A stretch of DNA of 64,000 nt from Diprion similis (Eukaryota; Arthropoda; Insecta; Hymenoptera; Diprionidae). A program made the position numbers and the translations under genes. Shown here in pieces: positions 43,719 to 55,882 of this stretch (positions are counted from its first letter, which is position 1; every line of letters begins with the position of its first letter). The stretch is from the NCBI RefSeq assembly GCF_021155765.1, contig NC_060106.1:379501-443500 (forward strand). Direction: 5' to 3'. The notes under the pieces are model-generated. The model worked only from the letters and a program-made list of their open reading frames with translations. It was not told where the DNA came from and ran no database searches.

Positions 43719-43984
43719 AAACATTCATTCAATTAATTGCTAATATATTGATATTGTAAACGAAACAAATAATTGTAAATGAAATAAATATTTTGTAAAT
43801 AGGGAAAAAATCATGTGTGAACAATAAAAGTATTTTAAAACGTCGATATTTAGTTACTTTCTTTGGCTTACAAATAATTTGGCTTACAAATAATTTGGCA
43901 GTCGTATCACATACAATTGAATTGTATCACAGAAAGCTAACTTTCAGTCATTGCATTATAATTTCACTAATCGTGTAATAAAAG

Positions 43985-45845
43985 TTAACGACCACTGGAG
44001 TTGTTGTTCGTATCAATATTCTCGTTATTGATATCGATATCAGCTGACTTTACACAAATGTTGTGCACCGCAATATCAAAATATACTTTTTTTAGCGTTG
44101 TCAACATTTTTAACGTAAATATATTATCAAAATTGACAGTCAAAGTAATAAAACTCTTATCGTAATCTGCATACATAATGAACAGACATTTTTCAATATT
44201 CAGCACAGCCATTCCCAATTGAACTTGACCATAATAACAATGCTTTTTCTTCAAGCTCATTTCACCTTTGTCATTTTGTGACAGACACTTGCCGAATTGC
44301 GATTTTATAGCCTCGTCGATAGGCACCGATTTGCCTGCAAATGGGCATTTAATTTCGACCAATGTATTTGGCTTTCCCCTTTCAAAAATTACACCATCAG
44401 GAGAGTATGCTAACCAAACATTTTGTTGTGAAACAACGAGCCCAATTTCCACAACTTCTTGATTCGTCACTGTTTCAAATTGACAACGTGCTTTGGCTTC
44501 TGTGACTTTACCATACTCAGTGTATTCGGTTTTGAAATTTCTCGGTTCAAAGAGTGTAGAGCACTTTTTATCCCAGTTAGGTTGTTTGTTGCTGGAGTAG
44601 GTAAACAAACTGTAGCAAGTGGTGCCGGTGATGCGATATTTTCGTTCATCGAGCCATTTGCCGTACGACAATTTCGTCTCTCTACAGATTTGACGACAAT
44701 CTGTTTCTAACAACAGCAACGTTTGTTGACAGCAATCCTTCAACAGCTGTACAGTTGTTTTTTTAATTATTTCCATGAATTCACTCGACTGATTGTCAAA
44801 GATTAACTCGATGCTTTTGAGCTCAGTTTCTGTTAAAACTTTGACATCGTTCGACACCGGAAAAATGGGCTTATGGCGGCCTTCCCTGAAAAAATATCTG
44901 TTCGTTTATATTTATTGGACCGCTTGTACACTCAGTAGAAATTAGTCAAAATTCACAAAGTACTTGTGGTCTTACTTATGTTGCACATAAGCCGAGTTGG
45001 GGAGATTTTCCATAATCATTTTTTTGCGGGCTTCATCCAAGCTCTCATTACTCCGGATTTTCTTTTCTGGAGGCTGAAGGCACTGATGTTTATTTAAAGG
45101 GACTGGCTCGTACGATTTCAGTGCAGCATCTTGCAAGTTTCTCCATTTGCACGGTTTGTCAGTGCAAGAGATGGTGCCAATTTTATTTACGTCATTTCTG
45201 AAATCAAATTAGTAAAATTTTTATAGAATTGCTTCTCCAAATTCACTATTTTTTATTTTTCAGTTTTTTTAATTCACATTAAATACATTCAAAAAGACTT
45301 GTAAACAATTTAAATAAGTTATTTCTCGTTTTTTCTAATTTCACAACATTTTTCAGATTTCAAAAAAAAAAAGGATATTAATTCGCAAGGCAATGTATTT
45401 GTAATTTACACTGAGAAGCAGTTTTTTGTGTTTTTTTGGGGGATAAAACGTATACTTGAGTAGGACACAAATTTCAAGCTGTTGGCGTAAAAACTTTGAA
45501 AGCTGTCACATTTTTAGGTTAGCTTATATCTTACCGGTAGCAATAGAGGAGAGTTGCAATGATGTGCTTGCACTTTTCACTTTGCCCTGCTTTACACGAA
45601 CACTTGACCGTTATTATTTTTCCGTTTTTTTGTAGCTTGCCATTTATTTCGTGCGGTGGACCACGTATACAAGATGTTTGTAAACACAAAGCTGTGAAAC
45701 TTATCTCGTCACTCGATGCATCTTCATAGCTTAAACCACATTTTAATATATGATTCGCAGCTAACACCCGTTCTCCTTCTACAAAATTACGTTGAGCAGG
45801 ATTTGTACCTGCCCAATCGCAAATATTTTCCAAATTTATCAACAT
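43985..45845 (-). CDS. ISL2EU accessory protein: SWIM zinc finger plus YqaJ-like nuclease
   Basis: Three exons on the minus strand, 45845-45535, 45197-44976 and 44885-43985, with canonical splice sites and an open joined frame. Exon 1 ends in a SWIM finger (KCSCKAGQSEKCKHIIATLL, C-x-C-x(n)-C-x-H). Exon 3 carries the YqaJ/lambda-exonuclease-type core: YRITGTTCYSLF, Asp in YSPDGVI, the Glu-x-Lys pair in VEIKCPF and Gln in YYGQVQLGM. This is a metal-dependent 5'-3' exonuclease fold. In this superfamily it accompanies the THAP transposase, but its role in transposition is not established. The two genes converge with 266 bp between their stops. Confidence 0.82.
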
Positions 45846-46158
45846 TTTGACAGGAATCTAATGCTACACAACAGATTTAGATGCATCACCGGAACTTTTC
45901 TGCGCCATATTGAATAGGCCCCGCCCACATGTTGGATCCCAATAGACGAAACTGCCGGAGAGCCAGCCGAGACTCAGTAGGAAAAAAGAAGGGGAAACTG
46001 GCAGCAAAGCCGAAAGAGAACTGGGAGCAATAAAAGCATTCCTTGGAGCAAAGCATAAAGAACGGCTCTTCGGTTGGTAAAACAGTACTTTGCTACCTCG
46101 AAAATGGTAGCGGAATCGGCGGTCCCATGCATGTGTGAAAAAAAAATTATTTCCATAC

Positions 46159-46503
46159 TAGGATGTCATTCAAGTATTACGTAACGCCTTTAGTGGGGCG
46201 GAAGGGGGGGAGGGAGGGGGGGGCGTGAAATATTGCGTAACAGATTTTTTTTTTGCCTCCTTAACTCGAAAAGTCGTCTGAGTTTGAAAAATTGTATTCC
46301 CATCGCCAAATAGTCTAATCATTGTCCGCGGAGTAATAAGCTTTGTTTTTGTTGGAAATTTCCAGCGCCTGGTCATAATGCTAGGAATTAGTCGCGTCAC
46401 GTAATACTTTTCAGTGGGGAGTGGGAGGGCTCCGTAAACGGTACTATGTGTTATGGGGGGAGGTGGGTGAAAATGGCGTTACGTAATGTTTCAATGATGC
46501 CTA
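46159..46503. mobile_element. ~345-bp MITE-like element with ATTACGTAACGCC termini
   Basis: The left end TAGGATGTCATTCAAGTATT and following ACGTAACGCC is the inverse of the right end GGCGTTACGTAATGTTTCAA followed by TGATGCCTA, with about five mismatches in 28. The interior has a G-rich tract (46198-46224) and a second, partly matching GTCACGTAATACTTTTCA segment at 46395. No coding capacity. Confidence 0.6.
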
Positions 46504-48530
46504 GTTGATTTTAGTTAATTCCGCAGTGATAGATTTTACATGAAGGCCGTACAAAGAATGATGACTTTCGTACGAGTGATGTATTTGCATAATTTTTTCT
46601 ACAAATGATATTGTGTAGAAGTCATCATTTATTTTCTACCAGGATTTAGCAAAATTTAACCCAAAAACCGAGGCTATTTATGCCGAATTTTTTCAATCTT
46701 CTCTCGTCGACGCATGCCCACTTATATATTATACGTACACGCAAAGCTTATTCATAGAAATAAGATTTGTTTGCCTTATAATCAAATGTAGCATTCAGAA
46801 TGTTAATCTTTTTTTGTTTACTTGATTCGTAAAAGTAGCAGTGAAAAAAGCACTCGCTACCCTCAAGTAAAACAACATTATCTAAGTATCATAACTAAAA
46901 ATATAGTTATAAAATATGAATTTTTTCAAATATGGTATTGAAGGCGCCAAGATGAATGCAACGTTGTAAATGGTGCGATAATGTTGCTCGGAATGTTATA
47001 ACAACAAAGTACTGGCAATTCGTTTGCGTGCTTTATATTTGTTGAATTAAAGGAACGGGTTGGTAAATAAATGAGGGTTGTATATCTTTAATTAATAAGT
47101 ATATTGACTAATGTTATAAACTATATACATCGAGCTTGAAGCACGTTTCTTGATACATGACCATTTCGGCATGACTCTGCTGATCGACTGGTATGTTGGC
47201 GCTCTCGGCGCTCACGCATGCATACACACACATACATGCTTCGTGCATGCTCGTCTATACTCGCGTTATATCAGCACATTATGTACGCGCATTCTAAATA
47301 ATTGTTCAAGACGGGCAAAGTTACTTATTTTCCAATAATATTTTCTGCATTTCACCTGAGATCCCTTTACATCCTTTATCCGAAGTTTTAGATACATACT
47401 CGCAAGCTTGCTGTGGCTGTCAAATCCGTTATCGTACATTTTTGTCCAATGGAGTGTGAGTCGCTTAAAACGACATCTGATAGCTGGATATGATCTATTA
47501 TGAGTAGGTTCTGTTCTGAACGGTAACTATATCTATCTATATGTAATAGAAACGGCCTACTCGAAGTAGATTCATATAGCGGATGAAATCTATATAAATT
47601 CTGACTGTTAGTAGTACAGTTTTATGAAATATTTGGAAATGAAGAATTCTGATCAGGTACGCCATAGATAAATCTAATACGCAACGTAATACATACAAAA
47701 GGAGTAATACGAAGAATTATAATTAGAAAACGAACAAATTTTAATTCCTAATGAGACTCCCTTCAATCTACAATATCGACACGTTTCACTCACGAAGATA
47801 AATTTTGATCGTTACTGTCTTATATAATAAATGTTTCAGCCCTATTCACACATTTAATGTTTTCATTCTGTATTGTCAATACATGTACGACCCTTTAAAC
47901 TATGAAGCAAGGTTTGGTGGTTTGCAACATTTAAGCACACTTTTTTTATAGTAATTATATGAATAAATTGATAACGTATTTTCAAACACTCGAAATTATT
48001 TTGTGCATTACTCTCCATTCGTTCATTTTATTTTGCTGGCAAAGCTTGATAAAGAAAAAAAAATATTATGTTGGCTTATGGGAAAATTAATCACATCAAA
48101 TTATGGGTATGACGTTTCGAATTGAAAGTTGCGATGTAATTCAGGCTCATTGCTACTATTGCCAAAACTTTACTTGATTACACAGAATTCATACGCATAG
48201 GGAAAACGAGGAAAACTCTGGTGATTTTTTACAGCGGAAAGAAGTCAGAGAATTTTTGAAAAATTGGATATCACAGAGGGTCAAAGAAAAGAAAGGCGTC
48301 TTTGTACAAAGTTCTATCGATATTAAAAATTTGTAAATTCCACCTCAAATTTCATTCTATACATACTACGTATGTAACTTCATGCCAAACCTGGTTAGGG
48401 TTTTTTTTTATGGAGGAAAATCGCAGGCTATTTTTCGTGAATTGATAGACAAAAGTATATTTTCTAGGTAATATTAAAAGTATTCGTAATAAAAAATGTC
48501 ATTAATTAGAGGCATATTTCTTAAAAGGTT
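46504..48530. other. Intergenic DNA, no gene seen
   Basis: AT-rich with a CATACACACACATACATGC run near 47220. A GGTTAGGTTAGG motif at 48529-48540 is too short to be telomeric. Confidence 0.5.
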
Positions 48531-48540
48531 AGGTTAGGTT

Positions 48541-48800
48541 TCGCACTTTCGGAACTTGGACTTTTCGGAATTATATTGTTCGGCATTTTGTCGTTTCGGA
48601 GTTTTGCACTTTCGGCATGTTGCCCTTTCGGCATATTGCCCTTTCGGCATTTTGACCTTTCGGAACTTTGAGCGTTGGGTTTTCGACCATTCGGAACTTT
48701 GATGTTCGTTAAACTTTGATTTCTTTACTTCAAGTTTCGCCACAAACAAATTCGAGATTTTGCGCTTTCGGAATTTTTCAAATTCGGAACTTCGACACCG
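48541..48800. repeat. ~16-19-bp minisatellite (CTTTCGGCATTTTG)
   Basis: More than ten imperfect units of the form (C)CTTTCGG(A/C)A(C/T)(T/A)TTG. On the minus strand it stays open for 90 codons and would encode a Lys/Arg/Cys-rich repeat (for example KFRKVKMPKGQYAE). This follows from the repeat, and no other sign of a gene is present. Confidence 0.75.
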
Positions 48801-49130
48801 CCCCAAAATGATAATATAAATTCAGTACGAATAATAGCACAGAAAATAAAATATTGAGAGAAAAATTACAGAAACATGAGATATATATTAATGAGAATCT
48901 ATTTGTTGCTTCTCTTCTTTATTCTGTGAAAATGCAACACAACCTTCATAACTAAATCAAGAACAAGTGTGTATGTATGTATTTACGTATAGAGACACGT
49001 ATAGTGAGTTCTCCCTCAACTGATGCGATAATTGCTTAAAGTAGATAAAGTACGAAAAATGGCAAGTACAAACAAGCGAAGAGAAAGAACGAGCATGAAA
49101 GGAAAAAATATAATGTGACGAGTTAAAAAT

Positions 49131-50472
49131 TTAAATGATGCGATGTTTGGGTGCGATGTAATAATCGAGAGCACCAAAACTTTGGTGATATTCGTAAGGA
49201 GTTTGGTGCGGCAAGAACTTTGAATGAATGACACAAGAATGGTTTTCAATTGCAGCGTTGAGAGCAAACGCATGGTAATGCTCATTAAAACCTGTTATCT
49301 CCCATGGCATACACACAGCAAATGCAACATTTTTGTAAATAACTATTTTTTTTATTTTTTGAAGATTGGCAATTTAGAATCCTTATCAACACCAGAGACA
49401 ATAAAAAAACATTTTTGTATAAAAAATGCAAATCAACTTTATCGACTATTAACACGTGGACAGAAAGTGGTATTTTAATAGAACAGTTGTGTAACGAATA
49501 TTTACTAACTACATTTTTGTACTGTATGTATTTCCCGGGTCCAGGACGTATTTTTAATTCTAATTCTCTGGAACACACTTTCCAGTGAAAATGCATGTAA
49601 CGTTGATGCTGATTCGCGAGAGTTTTGGCAATATTTTTGAAGTTACAATATTTCCTGGCCAAGTCTTTAAAGTAATTATGTTTTCCTTCGAATCGCATTG
49701 ACCACAAAAATATCAGAGAACCCATTCGTTCAATGACTGTAGCATAGTGAAGCATGAAATAATGCTTGGGAGTTGAATTTGTTTCAAATTCTTTCAGAAA
49801 CAAAGTGTGATGTTGTTCGATTAATAGTCTAAGCTCTGATATCATGATGGCATTCATGATGGGAGAAAATATAATATCCATACACTTCAAAAGCAGTGTT
49901 AAAACACGCCATTTTTGTTTCAATAGATTGTAATGAGCGTAAGATGGTTGTACTAAATCTCCAATTATTAGTGGAAGGTATCTCACAAGACACCACGTGT
50001 GTGCAGCTCGTTTTCCGATTAGTACACCGGGTTTATCTAACGCAATTGGAGTAGGCTTATTTCTCATGTCAATGTTACCATAATTGAATGCTCGTATCCT
50101 TTCGTTTAGCTGCTGTAACGTTATTAATTTCAATATATTCACAATGAAGTTCAGAAATAATTTTATCTCACACTGTGCTACACCTTCCAAAATGTCATGC
50201 ATTATATCAACCGACAAGCTGTCAATTATATTGAAATGCAGTAAGTCATTTAGAATAGACCTCATTTTTATGCCCAGTAAATGTAACGTTTTTTCCCTTA
50301 AGTCTTGACAAATTTGCTCATACCCAGCAAGGGTTTTTGATAAGTTTAATCGTTCTTTGCACATATTTCGTGTTTTCTCTTTGCTTGCTGTACACATACG
50401 ACAGAAGTGAGTGACAGAAAATAATTCTACTAAACCAAGAAGAGACTGACCCTCTAAATTGTTAAAACTTAA
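49131..50472 (-). pseudogene. Truncated transposase-like gene, 5' end cut off by a MITE
   Basis: An open frame from about 50470 to 49285, continued by a probable second exon 49316-49131 (FNEHYHAFALNAAIENHSCV) in another frame. Conserved-looking features are a C-x2-C pair (HFCRMCTASKEKTRNMC), MHDILEGVAQCEIKLFLNF, TWCLVRYLPLIIGDLV, PKHYFMLHYATVIERMGSLI and WSMRFEGKHNYFKDLARKYC. The MHDxLEGV and LHY...G.L...W..RFE blocks recall proteins of CACTA/EnSpm-type and related transposon families, but I cannot fix the family. Coding stops at LSFNNLEGQ, exactly at the TTAA edge of the MITE, so the N-terminal part is missing. Confidence 0.6.
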
Positions 50473-51063
50473 GGCGCCGTTGACCTGGCATGTCACATCT
50501 ATATTTCGTGACGTCAGAAGCGGGGAAATTGGGTGAAAAAGCCTATACGAATCCTGCGATAACGAGAGTATGAATCTTACTCGGAAATATTTTAAATCGT
50601 AGCTTGAATAATAGTGTACGTGTGAATCTCAGTCACTGCTCAGGCAAATCGCTGATAACGTTTATAATAAAGAATGATGAAGTGAATAAAATCACGCGAC
50701 AACAAACATGGCCGATCGGAGCTACCGCATGTTGAATATTCACTGATTGCACTGTTCCACAATTTCTTTCACCCTCACCAGGGAGATTCACACGTACAAA
50801 AGCACACACGTTATCCGGGAAAACTTATACTATCAGTTATTTTTTTGTAAACAAGGCTCGATTCGTATAGGCGTTTTTCATGTGACAGCAGCCCGTTTAT
50901 GGTCCACAAGAAGTATGTTCCGATCTGTAACTGACATCATTGGTTGGATCTAACAGAACAAGCCAATGAAATCAGCGGCCTTAGTTCACCGTTTAATGTT
51001 CAGAGGTGCCACACGTATTTATGACGTCACGATTTGATATTTTCAAGTCAGTTCAGCGGCGCC
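50473..51063 (-). mobile_element. TTAA-flanked MITE, copy 2 (591 bp)
   Basis: TTAA at 50469-50472 and 51064-51067. The ends are GGCGCCGTTGACCTG and its inverse CAGTTCAGCGGCGCC, cleaner than in copy 1. The sequence is the reverse complement of 24150-24750 with scattered differences, including the TGACGTCA-type sites. Confidence 0.82.
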
Positions 51064-51457
51064 TTAACGCGATAATAGCACCTCGTATGAAACTTGTAAC
51101 GGTGTTACCGGTCCTGGTCAGTCGGATTACCCTTCGGTGGTGGTTGCGCCCCCATCCAGCCGGATGCTCGGAGTCGACCAGGGTCAGTTTAGGAGGGAGT
51201 AGGGTAATTGGAATAATCGGACACGTTATTAGAATAAGAACTGTAGTTTATTGGATCGCGTCACTTTGGATCACTATAGAAAGACAGAAATATAAACAGC
51301 GTATGCTGCAATCGACTTGGTTTTTAATATATAATTATAACTAACATCTTTATACCTATGTACAACAGGTCAAAGAAATATCCTTACGTGCTAGACAGAG
51401 TATGACGGTTAATAAATCGGCGGAGCCGGTACAATAGTTATATCTTTATACATATAT

Positions 51458-52472
51458 TGTAACGTGTACGCTCTTCTCTAAAGCTTTGCTTATGAGAATA
51501 GCTCGTTATGTGGGTGTCTTTGTCTTCAGACTAAGACTTTAGTGTTTTAATAAATAAAGGAGCCTTCTACGATAAATCAAATACGGCATAAGAAAATAAA
51601 AGCTTGACTCGATACGTCTAAATTCCTTGTGATCCAGACTCTGAATTAACGGAGCTGGCTTGGTTTTAACAAAGGTTTTTCCTTTGTACAGAATTTCGGA
51701 GACACTGTTCTAGCACGGTGCTCCCTTCTAATTGATTTTAAACAAATACAATATAACCTACAGACCAGTGCTAGAGGAGCCGTGGCTGTCTGTCAGATAG
51801 TTGGTTTATCGCTTCGGGTTAATCGTATTGCTACGGGAATGCCCACCTCGCAATTTACCTTATCTTTTACAAATTTATTTTATTGAATAAATGGCAAGGT
51901 AGGATACGTTATATATCTTTTATGTTTAATGATAACGACAAAAGGTTTATGTTTTACAAACAACAGAAAATACAATGTTTAAATTGTCAGCCTTAATGCT
52001 ATTTTGCGTATTATTATCGCTTTATATTTTTAAAAGGTTTGAGCTACATCAGCGCTTTGCCAGATGCACTCCTTGACTTTACTTCTTTCCACCCTTTTGA
52101 GTGACAATAGCGCTTTACTAGATGCCCTCCTTGATTTTACTTCTTTCTACCACCGGAAACGGCTCCTTAAGGGACGCGTTCCGCTTTTTCTAGACGGTCA
52201 GTCTCTAATGCTTTGAGTCAGCTGGCCAAGCTCGTCACTTGTTAGTGAGGCGGCTGTAGGCTCAGAACTGCTAACTATTGCCTCATGTCGGCCGCTATTT
52301 ATACTAAATTTGGATCAGGTGTCGACGCTGTGTTGTTTACTCCTGCGTGACGGCTCATCCGTGTTGCCTCTTGTTGATGTACGTGTCCGGATCCTCTAGC
52401 TTCACACAGGTGAGGCTCTTGACGTCATACTCATGTATGTCTAGCTGACTGGCAGGTCAGCTGACCGTTACA
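51458..52472. mobile_element. 1.0-kb solo-LTR-like element, ATAT duplication
   Basis: TGTAACGTGTACGCTC...GCTGACCGTTACA with ATAT on both sides (51454-51457 and 52473-52476). It holds a ~55-bp tandem duplication at about 52054-52165 (GCGCTTT(G/A)C(C/T)AGATGC.CTCCTTGA). It differs in sequence from the three copies that follow but shares their terminal TGTAACG/CGTTACA. Confidence 0.7.
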
Positions 52473-52502
52473 ATATATATCTATAAAGAAATATAAATAT
52501 AT

Positions 52503-53668
52503 TGTAACGTTCGCCCTGTTGGCGCTGCTTCTTGCAGTGCCGACAGTGCGCCGGTGAGTGATCTTTGTCCTCGATTCTGATATGCCGTTCTACTTTACAT
52601 TAATTTCTTAAAAGGACATCCACTATGACAGTCTGTACAAGGGTATTGAGTTAGTTCGATGTGTATACGAACTCAGCTCGGGTTTTATCCGTTGCTATGT
52701 TTGAGCGCGGATTTCACTCGTTGCTCTTAAACTAGGGGTTAGTGTGTTATTCCTGATCTAGGCGCGGGTTTTATCCGTTGCTCGTCCCTCTCTATGTGGT
52801 TCTGTTGATACCTGAGCTAGGCGCGGGTTTTATCCGTTGCCCTTCCCTTGCTAATTGCTTTGTTATTCCCTGAGTTTGGTGCGGGTTTTATCCGTTGCCT
52901 GAGAGCGCGGGTTTTATCCGTGGCCCTTCCCTGGCTAAGTTGATTTGTTGGTAATTATGCCGTCGAAGGAAATCAAGTGCCAGGGTTTCTAACTTGTAAA
53001 ACTGAATACAATATAGTTTAATCAAAATATATACAACTTAATTTCTAAAAATATGGAATGTAATCTAATAGTTTACAGGAGAATGCCAACTTGAAGCCTT
53101 AGTGCTATTCTCCACCACGATGTGGATTTATCTATTTTATAAGTGGACCTTAACAGGCTATATCTTTATTTAACACAAGATGTAAAGAAAATGAAACTAA
53201 CATATAAAATAAAAGAAAAAGACTATGAAGTTGATTTGAATATAATAATAATTTTAGAAACAAAAGAATATAATTTCATACCAAACTTTAGTTCGAATCT
53301 GGTCGCTGTAAATTGATTCATTTTCGCAGTGGAATTTATACTCAAGAACGCCTATAATAACAGCCGGGCTTTGACACCACAGGTCTGAGTTTGCTTTATC
53401 ATAAATAGCTTGAGTCAGGCAGGTCGGTTACCTCAAGTCTGCTGCTCGGTCCGCGTATTGCCAGTCAGTTATTTGGTTCCGCGCGCTGTTATTGTTTCGG
53501 GCCCTGGTCATCGCGTCGTCCCCCTGTTGCTCTACGGTCAGTACTGTCGTTAGCGTCTGTCTCGTTCCCGTCGGTCTCTCTTGTCCGTGGTGGTCAGACA
53601 GCGGCTCCCGCTGGAGGTTCTCATCCGGTGACTAGGATGTAAGGTGGCCAGTCACCGGTCACGTTACA
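52503..53668 (+). mobile_element. Solo-LTR-like element, family A copy 1 (1166 bp)
   Basis: TGTAACGTTCGCCCTGTTGG at the start and CACCGGTCACGTTACA at the end, ATAT on both sides. The interior holds a series of variants of GCGCGGGTTTTATCCGTTGC spaced about 30-75 bp (52670-52930). No internal retroelement genes, as expected after LTR-LTR recombination. Confidence 0.75.
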
Positions 53669-53743
53669 ATATATAACAAGGCAAAAAGGTATACTGCAAA
53701 TTAATGTATACTAATATTTAATGAACGGCGGACAGCCGGCACT

Positions 53744-53747
<4 letters not shown>

Positions 53748-53786
<39 letters not shown>
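53748..53786. repeat. (TA)n microsatellite
   Basis: About 19 uninterrupted TA units directly left of the next LTR-like element. Similar, shorter tracts lie at 54813-54837 and 63918-63941, each at an element boundary. Confidence 0.9.
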
Positions 53787-53789
<3 letters not shown>

Positions 53790-54813
53790 AACGTGACCGG
53801 TGACTGGTCGCGTCACAACGTTGATCACCGGGTGAGAACCCCTGATTAGGAGCCCCGGACTGACCATCCACAACAACAGAGACCGAGTACGAGACAACAA
53901 AGACCGTCGACAGTACTGACCGGACGCCGACAGATGGACGACGCGACGACCGGGTCTCGCAGCAACGGCTACCCGGGCCACCAAATATGTGACCGGTAAA
54001 CCACGGATCGGGAGCAGCCCTGAGGCAATCAACCCGGCTGACTCGCTGCATTTTTTGAAAGTCAATCGACATCAGACCAGTCTTCGAGCCGGCTGATAGC
54101 GTAGAAATCTTGCACAAGACATTAGATAAACATTTAAATAAATCCACAGCAAATTCATCGAATTATTGATTCCAAATATTCGTTAAATTCAGCTTTATTT
54201 TCTCAATTCGATTTAGTTTCTTTTATTTTCTTTTTTTTAAATTTCTTTTATTTTTATAGTAGATCGATTCATCTAGTTATAGAAATTCACACCTGGTGAA
54301 GAATAGTGTAAGGCGACGAGTGGGCAGACAGCTGTATATGGAATAAATTTATAGTTATAAAGTTGTGTATGTTATCCAAGCTTTCCATAAAATTAAAGTT
54401 ATTAAAGAAAGCTTCTTGAAGTCATTCGACGGCATATTAACAAACAAGTAAATAGGGAACGAGCAACGGATAAAACCCGCGCCTAGGCCAGGAGTAACAA
54501 ACCAATAGAGAGGGACGAGCAACGGATAAAACCCGCGCTCGACGGCAACGGATAAAACCCGCGCCTGAACTAGGAATAACACATTAACCATAGAACAGGA
54601 GCAACGAATAAAATCCGCGCTCAACAATAGCGACGGTTAAACCTGAGCTGAGAGTAGACAACTTGACGTACTAACTCATAACCTTGCACCGACTGAGGAT
54701 TGGATGTCCTTTTTCTTAAAACATTAATGTAAAGAGGTTTGACTGACAACAGGACAAAGACAACTCACCGGCGCACTGTCGGCACTTGCAGTGCCTACAG
54801 GGCGAACGTTACA
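53787..54813 (-). mobile_element. Solo-LTR-like element, family A copy 2 (1027 bp, inverted)
   Basis: Inverse orientation of copy 1: starts TGTAACGTGACCGGTGACTG and ends GGGCGAACGTTACA, flanked by ATAT. It contains the inverted GCAACGGATAAAACCCGCGC repeats at 54471-54635. Confidence 0.75.
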
Positions 54814-55882
54814 ATATATATATATATATATATATATTGTAACGTTCGCCCTGTTGGCGCTGCAAGCTGCAGAGGCGACAGTGCGCCGGTGAGTTGACCC
54901 GAGTTTGTCCCTTTTTCTTCGTCAAATCTCTTGACATTGATATTTTAGGTAAAAGGACATGCAACAGTTAGTGAGTGCAACGGTTTTGAGTTAGCAAAAC
55001 CAGTGGCCTATCCTCAGCTCGGGTTTTATCCGTCGCAATTGTTGAGCGCGGATTTTACTCGTTGCTCCTAATTTATGGTTAGTGTGTTACACCTGATCTA
55101 GGCGCGGGTTTTATCCGTTGCTCTTCCCTTTTCTATGAGCCTAAGTTTGGCGTGGATTTTATCCGTTGCTCGTCCCTTTTCTACGAACCTAAGTTAGACG
55201 CGGGTTTTATCCGTTGCTCGTCCCTCTTCTATTTGTTTAGTTAGTATGCCATCGAATGAAGTCAAGATATTTTCTCTAATAACTTTAATTTATAATTAAA
55301 TGTGAATTGGAAAATATGTACAACTTAACACTTATAATCAACCAAATTATTTTATAAATACAGCTGAATGCCTACTTATAGCCTTACACTATTCTTCACT
55401 ACTTTGTGAATTACTATAACTAAGTGGATTTATATTGTCTATTTAAATAACCCAAAATAAGGATATCAAATTCAAACGAAACAAAAGAAACGAAAATGCA
55501 ACTGAAAAATATATATAACAGAAGAAAAGAATATTTCAATTTGATATGTGGATATGATCGCTGTGGATTGATCTAAGGCTCTCTCTACTAAACTGTACTC
55601 GGATGTCTACGTTATGAGCCGGCTCTGACACCTAGGGTGCGATTCTGTATTTGAAGTGAGATTGCTCACTTCTCGCATTTTCATCTCACGTGAGTTGGTT
55701 CGACTGATTCCGTAACGGTGTAGTGAAAATACGAAATAACTAGACGTGAGATGAGATGGAATGTTGTTTTTTCTCAGACTGTACTGTACTTTCCTACGCG
55801 TTGGCTCGACATTCGACTCAAAAAAAATAAAAAAAGATTTGATCGCAATTTTGTGCTTTGTTTATTGAACTTTTCAGTCAAC

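Larger units (their letters stand above)
41868..45941. mobile_element. Complete ISL2EU (IS4EU)-type DNA transposon
   Basis: Terminal inverted repeats TGGGATCCAACAT (41868-41880) and ATGTTGGATCCCA (45929-45941), each flanked by AT, the 2-bp duplication known for this superfamily. It carries the two diagnostic genes in convergent orientation: a THAP plus DDE transposase (plus strand) and a SWIM/YqaJ nuclease-like gene (minus strand). The total length, 4.07 kb, is normal. Confidence 0.88.

Noticed and set aside
48529..48540. Telomere-type TTAGG repeats
   Set aside because: Only two to three units; no array.
53701..54147. Open frame with IYIYIY repeats
   Set aside because: Product of the (TA)n microsatellite joined to solo-LTR sequence.
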